A DNA stretch of 64,000 nt from Moniliella sp. 'wahieum' (GCA_003971905.1 RSEE01000005.1:682001-746000), one strand, 5' to 3'. Counted from the first letter of the stretch, positions 10,869 to 23,523 are shown. Translations and numbers: made by a program. Notes: a model not told the origin generated them from the sequence alone.

Positions 10869-12894
10869 GGGTGGTGGTGGGGGGGGGGGGGCGGCTGTGG
10901 CTGTGGTGGTGGTGGCGATGGCTGTGGCGGTGGTGGTGTGATGGGCGGGTGCTGCTGCTGGTGATGGTGGTGAAGAGGAGGGTGCCGGAGCAGGCAAAGG
11001 CGTGGCTGCGCAACGGCAGGCGTGGGAGAGCCCCCCACAGCTCCAACCCGCTCCAACCCAGCTCCCGAGCCGATGCGGTGGCCGCCAGCGTCACGCGTCA
11101 CGCGTCATGCATGCGCCATGCAATGCCTCCCTGCAGTGGGCTGACAGTGGCAGGGTGCTGCGCATGCAGCTGAGCTCAGCACCGCGCTGGGCTGCCACAC
11201 CCGCTTGCTCCACCAGCGCTTGCCCCCACATGCCCGCGCGCCGCCCCCGCCGCTCCACCGTCGGGCATGCCTGCCAGGGGCTGTCGCCTCCTGCCGCCCA
11301 CCCACGGCCGATCCCAGTAAGCTCTGCATTCAAGCATACACGCCCCCTCCCTTGCAACTTCACAGCTCCACCCTGCCCAACCCACCCGCACGACGGTGCG
11401 TACTGAGTACTGAGTACTGACTAGACGGACTAGCATCCGCCGTAGCCCCCATCCCCACATACCTCGGCGAGAAGCGAAGCGCCTGTGCCGCTCTTGGTCA
11501 CCTACCCCGTTGGTCAGATGCATGCGCCATCGCCATCACCATCACTGGACCAGAGCATGAGGACTCAGACCGAGTACTCAGCTGAGTGAATATCGATCGC
11601 ATTCCTGCCTGCTTCTTCCCTCCTGCATGGGTCAACCGCTACCCTCGCCCAGCCGGCGTCGGCGTCCCTTCTCGCCCCTTCAGCCGTTCCCCCGCGCTTG
11701 CCTCCTCCTCCTCGCTCTCGTCCCCATCCGCCTTGCCATCCAAATCCGAGCGGACCAGGTAGGCCAAACGTCCGCCGTCCTTCCTCCCGGTCCTGCCCAG
11801 GCCCTGCCATCAGCGGCGTCCGTCCCCCCGCGCCGCCTCGGCCCAGCGTAATTGTGCCGCCGAGAGCGCGGAGGTGCGAAAGGGAGCGAGGCGAGATGGG
11901 CGCCCGGTCGTACAAGGGACTGAGGCGATTTGTGGTGAGAACACATCGTCTTCGTCTTCACCCTCCTCTAGCCGCCCCTCTATCCCTCCACCTCGCTCGC
12001 CATGCGCGGGGCAACAGGAAGAGCACCGTGGACAGCCACGGGGATTCCTGTCGCACGGGCACTGGGTGAACCAGGCGGCGACGTGGGGGAAAGCGTCCTG
12101 GCACGCTCCTGGGCCCATCCGGCTCCAGGTCATGCTCTTCGCAAGCAGGGAAGGCCTGATCCCATGTACGTCTTCCTTGGCCAGCACGCGTTGCAAGCGC
12201 CGTATGCTGGTGCATTTCGACGGAGCATCCGACGTGCGCTGGGCCGAGCGGATTGTGCGGCGCGGGCCACGTGCGCTGCCGCCAGGGGGTCAGCGCTGCA
12301 GGGGCGTGCAAGGCTGCCCCCTTGGGGTGGGTGTCGGTGCTAGGACACGCATCGAGGCCCGAGCCCAAGGCGAGCGCAGATGGCCGTCGTGCTGACCAAA
12401 CGGGCGTGACGGGCGAGGAGCCGGCACCGAGGATACACGTAGCTGTTGACGTGGACCGGTCAGAGGGTGTGGAGAAGGTGAGATCGGAGGGCGTGGCGTA
12501 GGCGTGGGCGCTGGGGGAGGGTGGTTGAGCGGCGCGCGGAACGGAGTGGGGGCCATGGGTAGGGTAAATGCGGCGGCACTGGGGACGGGTGGTTGGTGGA
12601 GGGCGGGGCATGAAGAGGAGAGGAGGCAGAGGAGGGAAAAAATACGCGCTGGCTTAAGCTGCTGATTAGCGCCGACGCCCAGCACTGCGGGAACGCGTCA
12701 CGCGTCACGTCGGTCCCAGCGGGTCTTTGAGCACTTTGAGCGGGGCAGCGCATGCAGCACTCTGCACGCCCCGCGCGGACCAGCCGATCCCACTGCCCCC
12801 CTTAACCCAGCAGGTAGAGTGGCCCAGTGGCCGCCCTGTGCGCCGAGGATGGGGGCAGTGTCCTAGCGCAGCCAAAGCACATTACAAACTGCAC
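10869..12894. other. GC-rich spacer, no supported gene
   Basis: Long open frames occur on both strands but show no conserved motif. A poly-proline frame on the minus strand (10870-11000) may be an extension of the SHD1 protein. Short ACGCGT repeats lie near 11091-11105 and at 12694-12706, and two GAGTACT heptamers lie at 11405-11418. A short acidic segment on the minus strand around 11950-12000 could be a small exon but cannot be defended. Confidence 0.4.
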
Positions 12895-12900
12895 AAAAAA
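12895..12900 (-). terminator. Pol III terminator of tRNA-Ala
   Basis: Six A on the + strand (six T in the transcript) lie three bases beyond the 3' end of the tRNA-Ala gene, as expected for RNA polymerase III termination. Confidence 0.85.
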
Positions 12901-12903
12901 GAA

Positions 12904-12975
12904 TGGACGAACAGGGAATTGAACCCCGGACCTCATGCATGCTAAGCAAGCGCTCTACCCCTGAGCTATCCGCCC
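12904..12975 (-). tRNA. tRNA-Ala (AGC)
   Basis: On the minus strand the 72-nt sequence folds as a cloverleaf. The acceptor GGGCGGA pairs with TTCGTCC with two G-U pairs and discriminator A. The D-arm region is AGCTCAGGGGTAGAGC, the anticodon loop is TTAGCAT (anticodon AGC), and the T-arm has GGTTCAATT. No intron is present. The anticodon stem CTTGC/GCATG carries one T-T mismatch where alanine tRNAs normally have GCAAG, which may be a sequence error. Confidence 0.93.
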
Positions 12976-13521
12976 GCTTGTTGCAGCTCGTCGAAGCGTG
13001 GCTGCCCTGTGCTTACTGTGGCCTGCAGCGGGAGCACCATCCCTTGTATATGAGCAAAGCATGCTCGTCTTCATGCCGCCGCCCGTGGCCCAAAGCGTGG
13101 ACAAAGAGGACGCAGGGTGGCCGCGTTGCTGTGGCCATGGCCAAGGCCAAGGCCTGCAGAGCGTCTATAACAGGCCACCTAGGGGGGTCGCCCCCGCCGG
13201 CTGGGGGTGTGGGTGTGGGCTGTCGAGGCACAAGTAACCCCGCAGCGCATGCGTTGGCCCCATGCGAAGAGAGGAGAGGTGGGAGTCCCCATGCGCTCCA
13301 GCCGGGCCGCCGCTTCGTAGGCGTCGGAGCTCGAGGCAGCAACCAGGAGCTTAGCTTTCCCCTTCGCGTCCACCACGCGCCCCCCGGCGCCGGCGAGCAG
13401 GCTGCGGCGGGGTTCAAATTTTACATTAGCAAGCCCGCCGGGTGCCACGTAGGCGGCCGACGCGGAGCCACTTTCGTCGCCATCTTCTTCGGTGTCTCTT
13501 CCACATCCTGTCCTGGCCGCC
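12976..13521. other. Spacer upstream of pmt4
   Basis: No confident gene. A minus-strand frame (13179-13523) starts at an ATG that overlaps the pmt4 start codon and runs about 114 codons, but it shows no recognisable domain. This is probably the pmt4 promoter and 5' leader. Confidence 0.4.
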
Positions 13522-15993
13522 ATGAGCTCCTCCGTGGCCTCGGGCGTAGAGCCGTCTGCGCCCAGCCGGGATGCGTTGCGATCACGTGCAAACGCGCCTG
13601 CCGCCCCGTCCCCACCGGCTCCCCCGCCGCCTCCTCTGCCACCCCGGCTGCTCCCGTACCCCGCGCCAACGGCATTGCCCCCCCCGTCATCCCGCCTGCC
13701 CTGGCCCCGGCCGAGGAGGCGGTCACCCGCTACGCGCCCGTCTCCCCTGCCATCTACCGCAACCGCACCGATGTCCCCGCCATGCTTTTCCTCTTGGCGG
13801 CGCCTTTGCCTTGCGTTTTTACCAGATCCATCACCCGGCCGAGGTGGTGTTTGACGAGGTCCACTTTGGCAAATTTGCCGCCTACTATCTCCGCCGCGAG
13901 TACTTTTTTGACGTCACCCGCCTCTGGCCAAGCTGATCAATGCTGCTGTTGCCTGGCTTGCTGGGTTTGACGGCAAGTTTGAGTTTGACGACATTGGAGA
14001 CAAGTATGTTGAGCACAACGTGCCCTATGTGCGCATGCGTGCTGGTCCCGCCTTTCTCGGATCGCTGCTCGTTCCCCTTGCGTACGCCATCATGCGCGAG
14101 TCGGGCTATGGGCAGGTGATTGCCACCTTCACCGCCTGTCTTGTGTTGTTTGAGAATGGGCATATCGTACAAGACCGCCTCATCCTCCTCGATGCTGCGC
14201 TGGTGTCTTCATGACAACCTCCATCTACGCTTATATCAAGTTCTACAAGGAGCGCTACAATGAGTTCTCGGCGCGCTGGTGGTTCTGGATGTTTGTTACG
14301 GGCGCCAATCTGGCGCTGACCATGTCGTGCAAAATGGTGGGGCTGCTGACGATCTTCAGCGTTGGTACGGCGGTGGTATGGGACCTGTGGAACTTGCTCG
14401 ATTACCGCCGAGGCAAGAGTATGGTACGTCCTCCCCGTCATCTCACTCTGCTAGTCTTCCGCTGACGATTCCTCCAGACGACTTTGTCAAACACTTTGCT
14501 GCGCGTGTTCTCGGCCTCATCCTCTGGCCGGCGGTGGTCTATCTTTTGGTTCTGGGTCCACTTTGCCATCCTGACCCGCAGCGGAACGGGGGACGCATTC
14601 ATGTCTCCGAATTCCAAGAGACGCTGGAAGGCAATCCGCTGCTGGCGGATGCGCGCGAAATTCACTATGGGGACCGGATTGTACTGCAAGACAAGGGAAC
14701 CGAGGCCTTCTTGCACTCGCATTGGGACACTTACCCGCTTCGGTACGACGATGGCCGGGTCAGCTCCCAAGGCCACAAGTAACTGCCTATCCTTTAACGA
14801 TACCAACAACATTTGGGAGGTGGTGCCAACCAAGTCGCTTCCAGACGGATACAGCGGCGAGGAGGCCGTGTGCGCAACAAGGATATTGTGCGTTTGTTGC
14901 ATGTCAACACCGAGTCGGTCCTCATGAGCCATGATGTTGCGCCCCGCTCATCCCGACCAACGAGGAATTCACAACCTGGCCCTGGAACGATACCAGCCGC
15001 TACAATGACACCCTCTTTGAGTTGCACATTGACGGGGCGGGGAAAGATACGGGGGTAGCGTGGAAGTCCAAGGCGTCGAATGTACACTTGGTTCATGTTC
15101 CAACGCGCGTCTCCCTCTGGACGCACGACGACGAACTCCTGCCCGAGTGGGGGTTCAAACACCAAGAGGTGAACGGCAACAAGAACGTGTTTGACAAGTC
15201 GGCGCTGTGGGTGGTGGATGAGTTGTATCCCGACGAGTCGGCGGACGATTACGAGGAGCGGATCAAGCCCATGCCGCCCAAGCAGGTGACCAAGATGAAC
15301 TTTTCAAGAAATGGGCCGAACTGCAGCTGACCATGCTCCACCAAAACAACCTGCTTACCTCGTCCCATCCGTATGCCTCGGGTCCCCTCAACTGGCCCTT
15401 CCTCATCTCGGGCATCTCCTTCTGGACCAACGGGGATCAGCAAGAGCAAATCTATATGATTGGCAATCCGGTTTCGTGGTACATTGGCACTCTCTCCCTA
15501 AGTATGTTTGTCGGCATCATCCTCGCAGATGCTCTGGCTCCCAGCGGGGGATTTACCCCATCCCTTCTGCCATCCGCGGCCGGCTGCTGTCGTCGGGAGG
15601 ATTCTTGTTTGTCGCCTGGCTTTGGCACTACTTGCCCTTTTACCTCATGAACCGCCAACTTTTCCTCCACCATTATCTCCCCGCCAACATCCTTGCCTGC
15701 CTCATGGCCGGCACAGTCGTCAACTTTGTCCTGACCGAGTCGATCAACTTCCCCATTTCGCGTCCGGGACCCGGCTTGCGCGATGGCTTGCTCACCTACA
15801 CTCGCCGTGCCCGGTTCAACTTGATTGACTCGACCTCCCTCTCGATCCTGGTCGGCCTCTTGGCACTCGTGGTGGCTGGGTTCTGGTGGATCGCCCCGCT
15901 CACCTATGGCTGGCCTTTGAGCGCAGAACAGTCAAACAGCACCAGCTCTTGGCCACCTGGACCTTGCACTTATCAAGCCTTTCCCTGATCTAG
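13522..15993 (+). CDS. pmt4: Dolichyl-phosphate-mannose--protein O-mannosyltransferase, Pmt4 type
   Basis: PMT enzymes transfer mannose from Dol-P-Man to Ser/Thr of secretory proteins in the ER membrane. FDEVHFGKFAAYYL and FFDV (then PPLAKLINAAVAW) give the first lumenal loop with the conserved acidic DE pair. Membrane helices follow, including DRLILLDAALV. The central MIR region includes LHSHWDTYPLRYDDGRVSSQ and FNDTNNIWEVVPTKSLPDGY. The Pmt4 assignment rests on KHFAARVLGLI, FMSP with EFQETLEGN and the DGRVSSQ block. C-terminal membrane helices include LFVAWLWHYLPFYLMNRQLF and LHHYLPANI. An intron starts at GTACGT (14424) and ends at CAG (14477), but the join is one base off. Frameshifts lie near 13690, 13800, 13925, 14210, 14550, 14780, 14930 and 15300-15600. 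The ATG at 13522 is the first in the region. Confidence 0.92.
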
Positions 15994-17342
15994 CCCTCGG
16001 TGTCATGACGAAAGATGCAGGAGGGTGGCGTGCTTGTGTTGGTTTGGTTGTCTCCCCTCTCTCCGTTTTCTACCTTCCTTTTTCTCCTCATTTCACGCCC
16101 CTATCTCTCCCTTCTGCCCCTTCTTCCCATCAGCAGCCGGTCCAAAACCCTCTTTGCATTCTCATATCCGAGCTGGTGGACACAACGGCCCGCCGATGAC
16201 CTCTGTCAGATGCCGGACCTCCCTGCCGCAAAGGTCAGACCGTAGTGAAATAGAAGTCGCCTTTACGCAACCCACTCTTGCTCGTGGAACAACCGTCATC
16301 AAACGCGCCATGTTTCGCCGCATCTTTCTAGCGGACGTATCGCTCGTGCCGTACTGTTCGATCTGTCCTACCTAGCGTGGAAAGCCGAAAAAGCAGGACA
16401 AGACCCGTTCATCTCAGCTCTGTGACATTGCATTAGTCTTGACCGTGTTCCTTGGGCACACTAGGTCCGTTTGGTTGATCGTCATTGGCCCTCTGTACTG
16501 ACTCCCCTCTCCATCTGCAGATTCCCATATTCCTCTCCTCTCCGCTTTACCTCCTAGTCTCACCTCTCGTACCACAACAACTGACGTGATAAATGCCTCT
16601 TCGAACTGGCTGCCAGCACCCCCACGCATCGTCATAACAGAAGTATGACTAGTACGGAGGAGATGAAGCACCCATCGGCGGACAGCCTTGTCTCGAAGCG
16701 CTTCATCCCAGTCTCATATATTGACGGTCGAAACAAGTGTCTGGGGTACCGCCCTCAAAGTAAAGCGAAGCGCGCGGTGTCCATATGTCCCCGCAACACA
16801 TTCGCAGCTGGGCGTCCAGTCTTCTGTATTATCGTTGGCCAACAAGCATCATCCTTGCTCCGTACCTCGTCCCATTCTTCTTCGCAGGCTGGGCGGAACC
16901 TGATCATGTTTTTACAGAGGCCCAACCGGAACCCACACCGCCCCACAGCCACTGGTATCTCTCAAGACATGGGAAAGACGGTGGGTTCCAATGTGACGGC
17001 GAAGTGTGGTGCTGTTAATTCAGTTGGGACGATGAGTGCCGTTTGAGCGTCCGTGGTGGGAGGTATGGTGGTATCTTGATCGGAGCGAAACGAGAGCCGT
17101 ATTTTGCTCTCAGATCTCATCGACTCTTCGGCCAAGGAATCCGATGTGGGGCAAATGGTGACGTCGAGACGCTATACAGGGGGATTACCATTACCTACGT
17201 CTCCATGTGAACCGATGGGACCATCTGGATAGTCTTCTTCTACTGAGATGAAGATTCCAGCAGGTGGCGAGAATACGAGGGAGAACAGGATACTAGTCAG
17301 ATCGTAGAACCGAAGTGGAGAACTAGGAATCGGAACACAAAA
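15994..17342. other. Spacer between pmt4 and tRNA-Arg
   Basis: No recognisable gene. T-rich and C/T-rich tracts near 16050-16135 are probably pmt4 3' sequence. Open frames on the plus strand (16645-17046) have no conserved motif. Confidence 0.45.
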
Positions 17343-17423
17343 GGACGGCTGGCGCAATGGTAGCGCGTCTGACTACGACTGGTTGTAATCAGGAGGTTGC
17401 AGGTTCGACCCCTGCGTCGTTCG
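17343..17423 (+). tRNA. tRNA-Arg (ACG) with a 9-nt intron
   Basis: The acceptor GGACGGC pairs with GTCGTTC, with discriminator G. The D-stem is GCGC/GCGC, the anticodon stem is TCTGA/TCAGG and the T-arm is GCAGG/CCTGC with loop TTCGACC. After the loop bases CTACGA a 9-nt intron, CTGGTTGTA, interrupts the gene one base 3' of the anticodon, the canonical nuclear position. Removing it leaves 72 nt and an ACG anticodon in the usual CTGACTACG context of tRNA-Arg. Isotype confidence is high; intron ends could move by a base. Confidence 0.9.
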
Positions 17424-17444
17424 ACCCGACAGGGCGTCCTTAAC

Positions 17445-17452
17445 TTTTTTTT
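17445..17452 (+). terminator. Pol III terminator of tRNA-Arg
   Basis: Run of eight T about 21 nt after the tRNA-Arg 3' end. Confidence 0.85.
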
Positions 17453-17668
17453 GTCTCGCACTATGTGACCGCACTCTATGACCACACCTCTGTCCTTATC
17501 TTTTGCTTGCTGTTTGGTCGACGATGATCAGGAGGAACACCTTCAAGTGCTCATCAACTAAATACGGACGCAAGAACCTGAGGACTTGGAAGAACCCCCC
17601 CCCCACCCCGGGTTGATGAAGATGTCATTAGAGCGTTTGCCACCGTACAAAAGGAGGCCGACAGTTGC

Positions 17669-20600
17669 TCAAAATACATTTTGGGCTCGAATCTGATCCA
17701 GCTTCTTGTGGATCTCGCTGGGGGTGCGGTCAAGCTCCTCAGCAATAGCCGCTTGGCGGTCGGGCGGCAGCAGAGCAAAGGCCTCGCACAAGTCCCCATC
17801 AATAACCGACTTCACTGGCGCATACATCGACCGGAAAGACATGTGATCCCGCGCCAACGGGTTCAGTATGCCTCCTTCGGCACGGAGGTGCATCTCGAGC
17901 GTTGAGAGCAGGTCAGCATCCTCTTTGCTGGCAAAGGGGATTAGCGCTCCAATTGAGCCGCCCAAGCACGTGTAGACAAGCACCGAACGACCCCCTGGTG
18001 CAACGGGGGCCAAGGTTAATGAGGTGACGACATCCCCCAGATAATAGTGAGCCACTAGCTCACTCCGGTAGGGAGCACCTTGGAGATACGGTTTCTCATG
18101 CACAATCGTGAGCCCTGTGGGGTCCTCATCAACCGTGTTGGACACTGAGGCCGGCAAGCGAGAGAGCCAAACGTTGCCAAACTTGTCCCCGCCAGCGACC
18201 GTATCGTAATCGACCATAGCCAGGGCCGAAGTCCAACGAGGGAGGGTATCCTCAGCAAAGATGACCAGACGATTGTCAACCGCCTTGTATGCGACCCAAA
18301 CGATGGACTCTTGTTGGTCGCCCACGACGATGCGCGAGCCATAAGAATCGAGCGAGACAATGGTCCAGGGCAAGCGCCGGTTCTCAACTTTGCGGAGCAA
18401 CTTCTTTTTGCCCAGTTCATAGATCCTCAAGATTTTGCCCATCCCGGCCAGCAATCGGCCTTGGAATGGCTTGAGGGCCGTTGGGATCTCATCCACCTCG
18501 GTTCGATGCACCAGGTCAATCCCTTGCCGTCGGGCGAGACGAGGTAAGTGGTCAAGAAGCAGGCCCGCGCCGAACGAGGAATAACGTGCATGTCCACCGC
18601 CGAGCCTACCACCACATACACTGCAGTGGGATCCGGAGCCGAGGCAAATTGGATCGTCGTGATTGCCAAAGCGGCCTCGTTGTGCTCCAACACCACCTCA
18701 TTCACTAGTGCTCCCACTGACGGATCCACCACTGCAATCTGGGAAGCCCATTGACCCGCTTCGGCCCGAACCGGACCAAACTGGTCAGCCGGAAGGGCTA
18801 ATGCAGCCATCTCCTCGTCCTCGAGGGGACCTAGAATGGCTGTGCGGGCCTCAATCCTCTTCTTCTGAGCCCAGGGGACAGTACCCGATGGTCAGCACAC
18901 GAGAGGTAAAAGACGACTGAGACGGTGCCGAGTCAACGCCGGGGGTTCCGGTCAAGGGGATCGTGTCGGCTTTGACCTGGTTACCCAGTTGGGGGATGCT
19001 GAGGATCCGAAGGGTTCCCCCCACCACGCCGACCAGGCCGTCGGGATAGAGTTCAGCGTGGAACGACCAGACATGGTCCAGTGCATCGTAGAGCAGGGGA
19101 GAGAAGTACCCCGACCTTGGTATTGTAGCTGATCCATGGCCTAGACGAAGAGCCATGACGGCCGGTTCGCCATGGACCGAAATGCGGACCAATGTCACTG
19201 GCTTACCCCCCAAGAAGCGCGTCCGCGTATCTGTCAGCTGTCCCCGACAGCACGTCCAAAACCGTCCGCAACAACACCCCGTTTTGCAGACCAATGTTGA
19301 CAAACAACGTCGCTTCCGTCCGATTCACCGCCGTGTCGTGCATTTCCGCAATCACAATGCTGGAGGGCGGGGCGGTGAGAGCTTGCATCGACATGCGTTC
19401 CAATGTCGAGGCCGGGTCCAAGCTGTAAAGGCGCACCGTCTGGTCCGCACATCCCACCGCCAAGTACGGTGTCCGCAACCGTCCGGGCGGGATGGGACCC
19501 ACTGAAAGGGTGAGCACGTGAGCGCCCATGGGAACCCGCTCTTGGTATTCGTTTAGCTGTCCGTCTTGGTCCAGCTCAAAGTAAATGATCTCGGTCGTGC
19601 TAAGTGCGATGACAACTTGGCGCTCGTTGGTCGTCGCAGCGACAATGTAAGTTGGTTCCCCGCCCACGTTTGGTGTGGTCCATTCGGTCAAGCTCTTGTC
19701 CGCTTGGATGTGTCGAATGCCACGAGGGTGGACTTGAAGCAGTGCCGACTCGCCCATTTGCTGTACGGCCAGCGTCGGTTCGGATGCCAAAAAGCCCGAG
19801 TCTGTCACCTCGTTGATCGAATCGCCAACGGAGAGGACAATGGTGACATTGAGGAAGCTGAGCACAATGTACGAATCAAACTCGTCCCCTCGACGCAGCT
19901 TAGTGGACCACATGCGACGGGTTGCCTGGCAGGTCGGAGGCAACCGATTCCTCGACTTCAAGCCCAGGGCGAAGCATTTGGAAACTGCTCCGTGGCCCTG
20001 CACCTGATGCGACAAAAATTTGTGCAGAGTCCTGTGCCAACGCATTGCTGGCCACCCCGTCCACATCGGGTTGAGGGCGGGTAGCTCGTCAACCCAGAAG
20101 GGTTTTCTAGCTTTTGTGGCACAAACTCGGGTACAGGCGGGGCACGTCGGTCATGCCAAACCCTTCATAATCGGTCGAGGCGTATTCGGGCATATCATCA
20201 TCGTCACCTAGCTTTTGGAAGGTATACAGCATCGACGGCCCCGACTCGCAAGCGACAAACAGGAAGCCGAGGCGGAAGATGGCCAAAGAGCTGGCAACAG
20301 GAACGGTCTCAAAGTACTTGATCCGAAGCGAGACAAGCTGTTCGTTCTCGTGATCGATTGTAATCTTGAACAGATCACCATCCTCATTTTGGACCAAAAT
20401 GAAAAAGGCCGCTTTGAGTCGGTGGCATACGCTGGCGACGATCAAGTTGCCCCTCCTGTGCTCTTTGGGCTGGAGCGGATTGGAGCGGCGCGGAATGGGC
20501 ACCCGATGGGATTCTACACCCTGGTGTCGATAGGTAATGTAGTCTTCACTGCAGACCAATACACCGCTGGGGCCTTCCCAGCGGTTGGTTGTCTCGTTGT

Positions 20601-21397
20601 ACCCACCGGGCACTTGGATTAGCATGTTGGATCTTGGGTCCACCGGGGTAGACCATTTCCGTACCACATGATTCAGGCTGAAATCCATCTCGTAGTACAC
20701 CAAAAGCTGCCACCAGAAAGTAACCAGCAGTTTCGTCAGTAAAAAAAAGAAAAAGGGTATCGAGCAAGCAAGGACCATACCTTTGGTGTTTGATCGAACG
20801 CCTCCCCCGTTGGATCGCGGTCCGCCTCCTCGTAGTCCACCTCGAGCGCTGCAAAGATCGCATTTTCGTACCCCACATCCAACGCGCAAATGGTGGTGAT
20901 GATCGCATGCGGACGCTGGGCCTCCAGTGGAGAGGAATGGTAAGTTTGGCCTGCGAGTCGCGGTTCAGCACATAGACCAGCTTGGACTTTTCCACAGCTG
21001 CCAGCATCACCGCTCTGCCCTTGGGGTCCACTGCGACATACTGGCCGGGTACGACGCGGCGGGAGCCGGTGCGACCAAAGGCGTGCCAGTGGACCTGGAT
21101 GAACAGATTGCGTGCCGGCTCGTACTCGAGGATCACGACGCCTCCCGCATCGGACCCAACGACAAGATAGTCTTTGTTCCGTCCCACCAAATGGAAGGCA
21201 GCGATGCTGCGGATGGTGGCGAACGCGTTCTGCTCGCAGACAGTGACCAGCTTGCCCGTCTCCGTGTCGGGGCGGAGGAGCTGGAAACGGGTGCCGAGGG
21301 CCAGCACGATCTCCTGCGTACGCGTCCCGGAGAAGGAGCCGAGGGCGATGCCGTTGATGGCGGATGCCTTGGAGAGCGTCAAGGACAGCAAACGCAT
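17669..21397 (-). CDS. rse1: Splicing factor 3b subunit 3 (Rse1/SF3b130)
   Basis: SF3b subunit 3 is a large WD-propeller scaffold of the U2 snRNP that helps branch-point recognition. The N-terminus [20 protein letters not shown], then [33 protein letters not shown] and [19 protein letters not shown], is diagnostic. The C-terminus shows [33 protein letters not shown] and [17 protein letters not shown] before the stop at 17669. The length of about 1,200 codons fits the family. An intron lies at 20707-20780 (minus-strand GTATGG...GGCAG), joining to [12 protein letters not shown] 21397 is preferred over 21418 by alignment to the family N-terminus. Frameshifts lie near 18420, 18830, 19230, 20070 and 20890. 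It is in tandem with, and downstream of, the Ste24 gene. Confidence 0.93.
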
Positions 21398-21938
21398 GCG
21401 CAGACGGGCCAGCAACAAAGTGGTGGTGGCGATGGTGGGTCGACGCGAAGTTTTGGGCAGAGGTGGCTGGATGGGTGAGTGGGCAACGGGTGATCTGTCT
21501 CTTCTAGCCTGGCCTCAGGGTCTCTGTGCGGCGATTCAATGTTCAAGCCAGCGGCACGTTTCAAGCTCCTGGCTGCAACTACTTTCAAATTGGCATGGGG
21601 GCGTCCACACCCAACTTCAATCCTCCAGAAATACTTCTATCCTCCAGCCTGCCCGCAAGTGTCGCTGCCTCGCTGCGTCTCGACGTGCCCCACCCCGCCG
21701 GTTTACGGCGGCAGAGGCAGGATGCATTGCGTGCCCATATATCAAGGCTGTGGGGAGGGGACAACAGGGCGGTGCTAGCGACAGGGTAGACAAAGAGAGT
21801 GGGTGGAGGCCGATGTAGATGAGGCCAACAATGCAAGGGGGACAGGAGCGCGGTCGTCATGGCCGACGATCAAGGACAAACCGAACAGAACGACAACTGG
21901 GATGGGGGGTAGGAAAGGCACCAGACAAGGGTGGTCAA
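21398..21938. other. Spacer between rse1 and ste24
   Basis: About 540 bp between the rse1 start and the ste24 stop, both genes on the minus strand. No gene is recognised. It should contain the rse1 promoter and the ste24 3' end. Confidence 0.5.
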
Positions 21939-23523
21939 CTATTGGCCCTTGCGCTCCTGGTCGCGCATCCGGATTTGGATCCGCTCGATCGCTAGCAGGC
22001 GCTCGGCGAGCGTGGGGTGGGAGTGGCGCATGGCCGAGTAAAGAGGGTCGTTGTGCATGGCCGACAGGTTCTGGGTGCCGAGTTTGATGAGCGCTTGCTT
22101 CAGCAGCTCAGCGTACCCCTTGGCGTGGGTCTGTGTCAACACACTCACCGCCTCCTTCGCAGGCACCCCTGCCGCCTCGGCCTGCTTTGTCGTCTCCTCA
22201 ATCTCGCCCAGTGTCGGTGCAGGGCGGGAGGCATAGCAAGCAAACGCATCAGCCTGGTACTCAATCCGACGCACGATTGCATTCAGCACAAACTCAATCA
22301 CCGTGTCAAGTGGCGAGACGACAAGTTGGAACAGCTCCATACCCACAAGGACAGGGAGACGTCCCCGGGCCCTGTGGGGAACCCAAAGGCGTGGAAGAGG
22401 GCGTGGTTGTGGATAAAGAGCGCCAGAAGAACCATCTGGAACCAAATTTGCAGCTGGGCGACCAGCATCAGCTTGAGGTTATCCTTGTGAGCCCAGTGCC
22501 CCAGTTCATGCGCTAACACGGCCTCGACCTCGTCGGGTGTGGCCTTGTCAATTAGAGTGTCGTACAGCACAATGTGCTTGGGCCCGCCAGGGAGCATGCC
22601 GTAAAAGTAAGCGTTGCTGTGGGACGAGCGACGCGACCCATCAATCACGTACACGTGCTTCAGAGGAAATTGAAGCGAACCAGCCAGAGCAAAGACTCGC
22701 TCCCGCAAAAGGCCATCCGGCAAGGGAGTGAGCTTGTTGAACAGAGGTTGGATCAACAGAGGATAGAGAACCTGGGCAATCAGGATCCAGACCAGCAAGA
22801 ACGCGGCCACATACGTTGCAAACGAATCACCAGCCCAGCGAATGATCCAAACAATCGCTGCGATAAAAGGGGAGCCAATCACAAAGCTCATTACCCAGGA
22901 GATCAGGGTGTCCTTGACGTAGATGGCTGGCGTCAATTTATTGAATCCGTGTCGCTCCTCAACAACAAAGTGGTAGTAATGTCCAATGGCATGTCGGGAA
23001 TTGTCTTGACGATGAACATAACCGACACGTAGACGATCGAGCGGACAATCTACTCAAGGACAGCAGCTAGCAGTAATAGTGGGAATAGCAGCGTAACAAA
23101 ACAACAGTTACAGGAGTCGTCAGTGAAGGTGCCCAAGAGGTAGGCAAAATCGGGTCGACACGTACCTCCGAGCCCGCATGAACCCGAGCCACGCCAGCAT
23201 CTCACCAGCCACACGCCAGAGGGCGGCGAAGCCATTGGTGTAGATTAGCGCCAAGCTGGTCCGGTATGCACGGCAGCTTTGACAAAGTTGAAGCGGGCCT
23301 TGTCACGACTGTAGGAGGAAGCTTTGCGGTACGTTTCCAAGTCCACATGGGCCGCCAGCGCGGCCGGGGGCGTAGGGTGGGAAAGAGGCGGTACTGCCGC
23401 AGCCCAACGTACGTCTCGAAGGCCCAGACAAGCAAGACGGTGGTGAGGATAACAGGTTTCCAAGGACCGTCTCGTCGTCTGCCACCGTTCGGCATGATCC
23501 GTGAAGGACTTGACCGCGTCCAT
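21939..23523 (-). CDS. ste24: CAAX prenyl endopeptidase Ste24 (M48 family)
   Basis: Ste24 is an ER/inner nuclear membrane zinc protease that removes the AAX residues of prenylated proteins such as a-factor and prelamin, and clears blocked translocons. The zinc motif HELGHW lies near 22500, with the third ligand in RRIEYQADAFA near 22260. DTLIDKATPDEVEAVLAHE precedes the motif. Several hydrophobic helices match the multi-span barrel (for example near 22780-22900). The start MDAVKSFTDHAERW at 23523 and ARFNFVKAAVHT fit the N-terminus. An intron lies at 23050-23165 (GTACGTG...GAGTAG on the minus strand). The C-terminus DPLYSAMRHSHPTLAERL...KGQ is typical. Frameshifts lie near 22320, 22940 and 23460. 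Confidence 0.94.

Noticed and set aside
10700-10960. Plus-strand glycine-rich protein
   Set aside because: It is the antisense of the proline-rich region of the SHD1 gene on the minus strand.
12903-13970. Single 355-codon plus-strand gene
   Set aside because: It crosses the tRNA-Ala gene on the other strand and most of its length has no motif. Only the last part belongs to Pmt4, which uses other frames as well.
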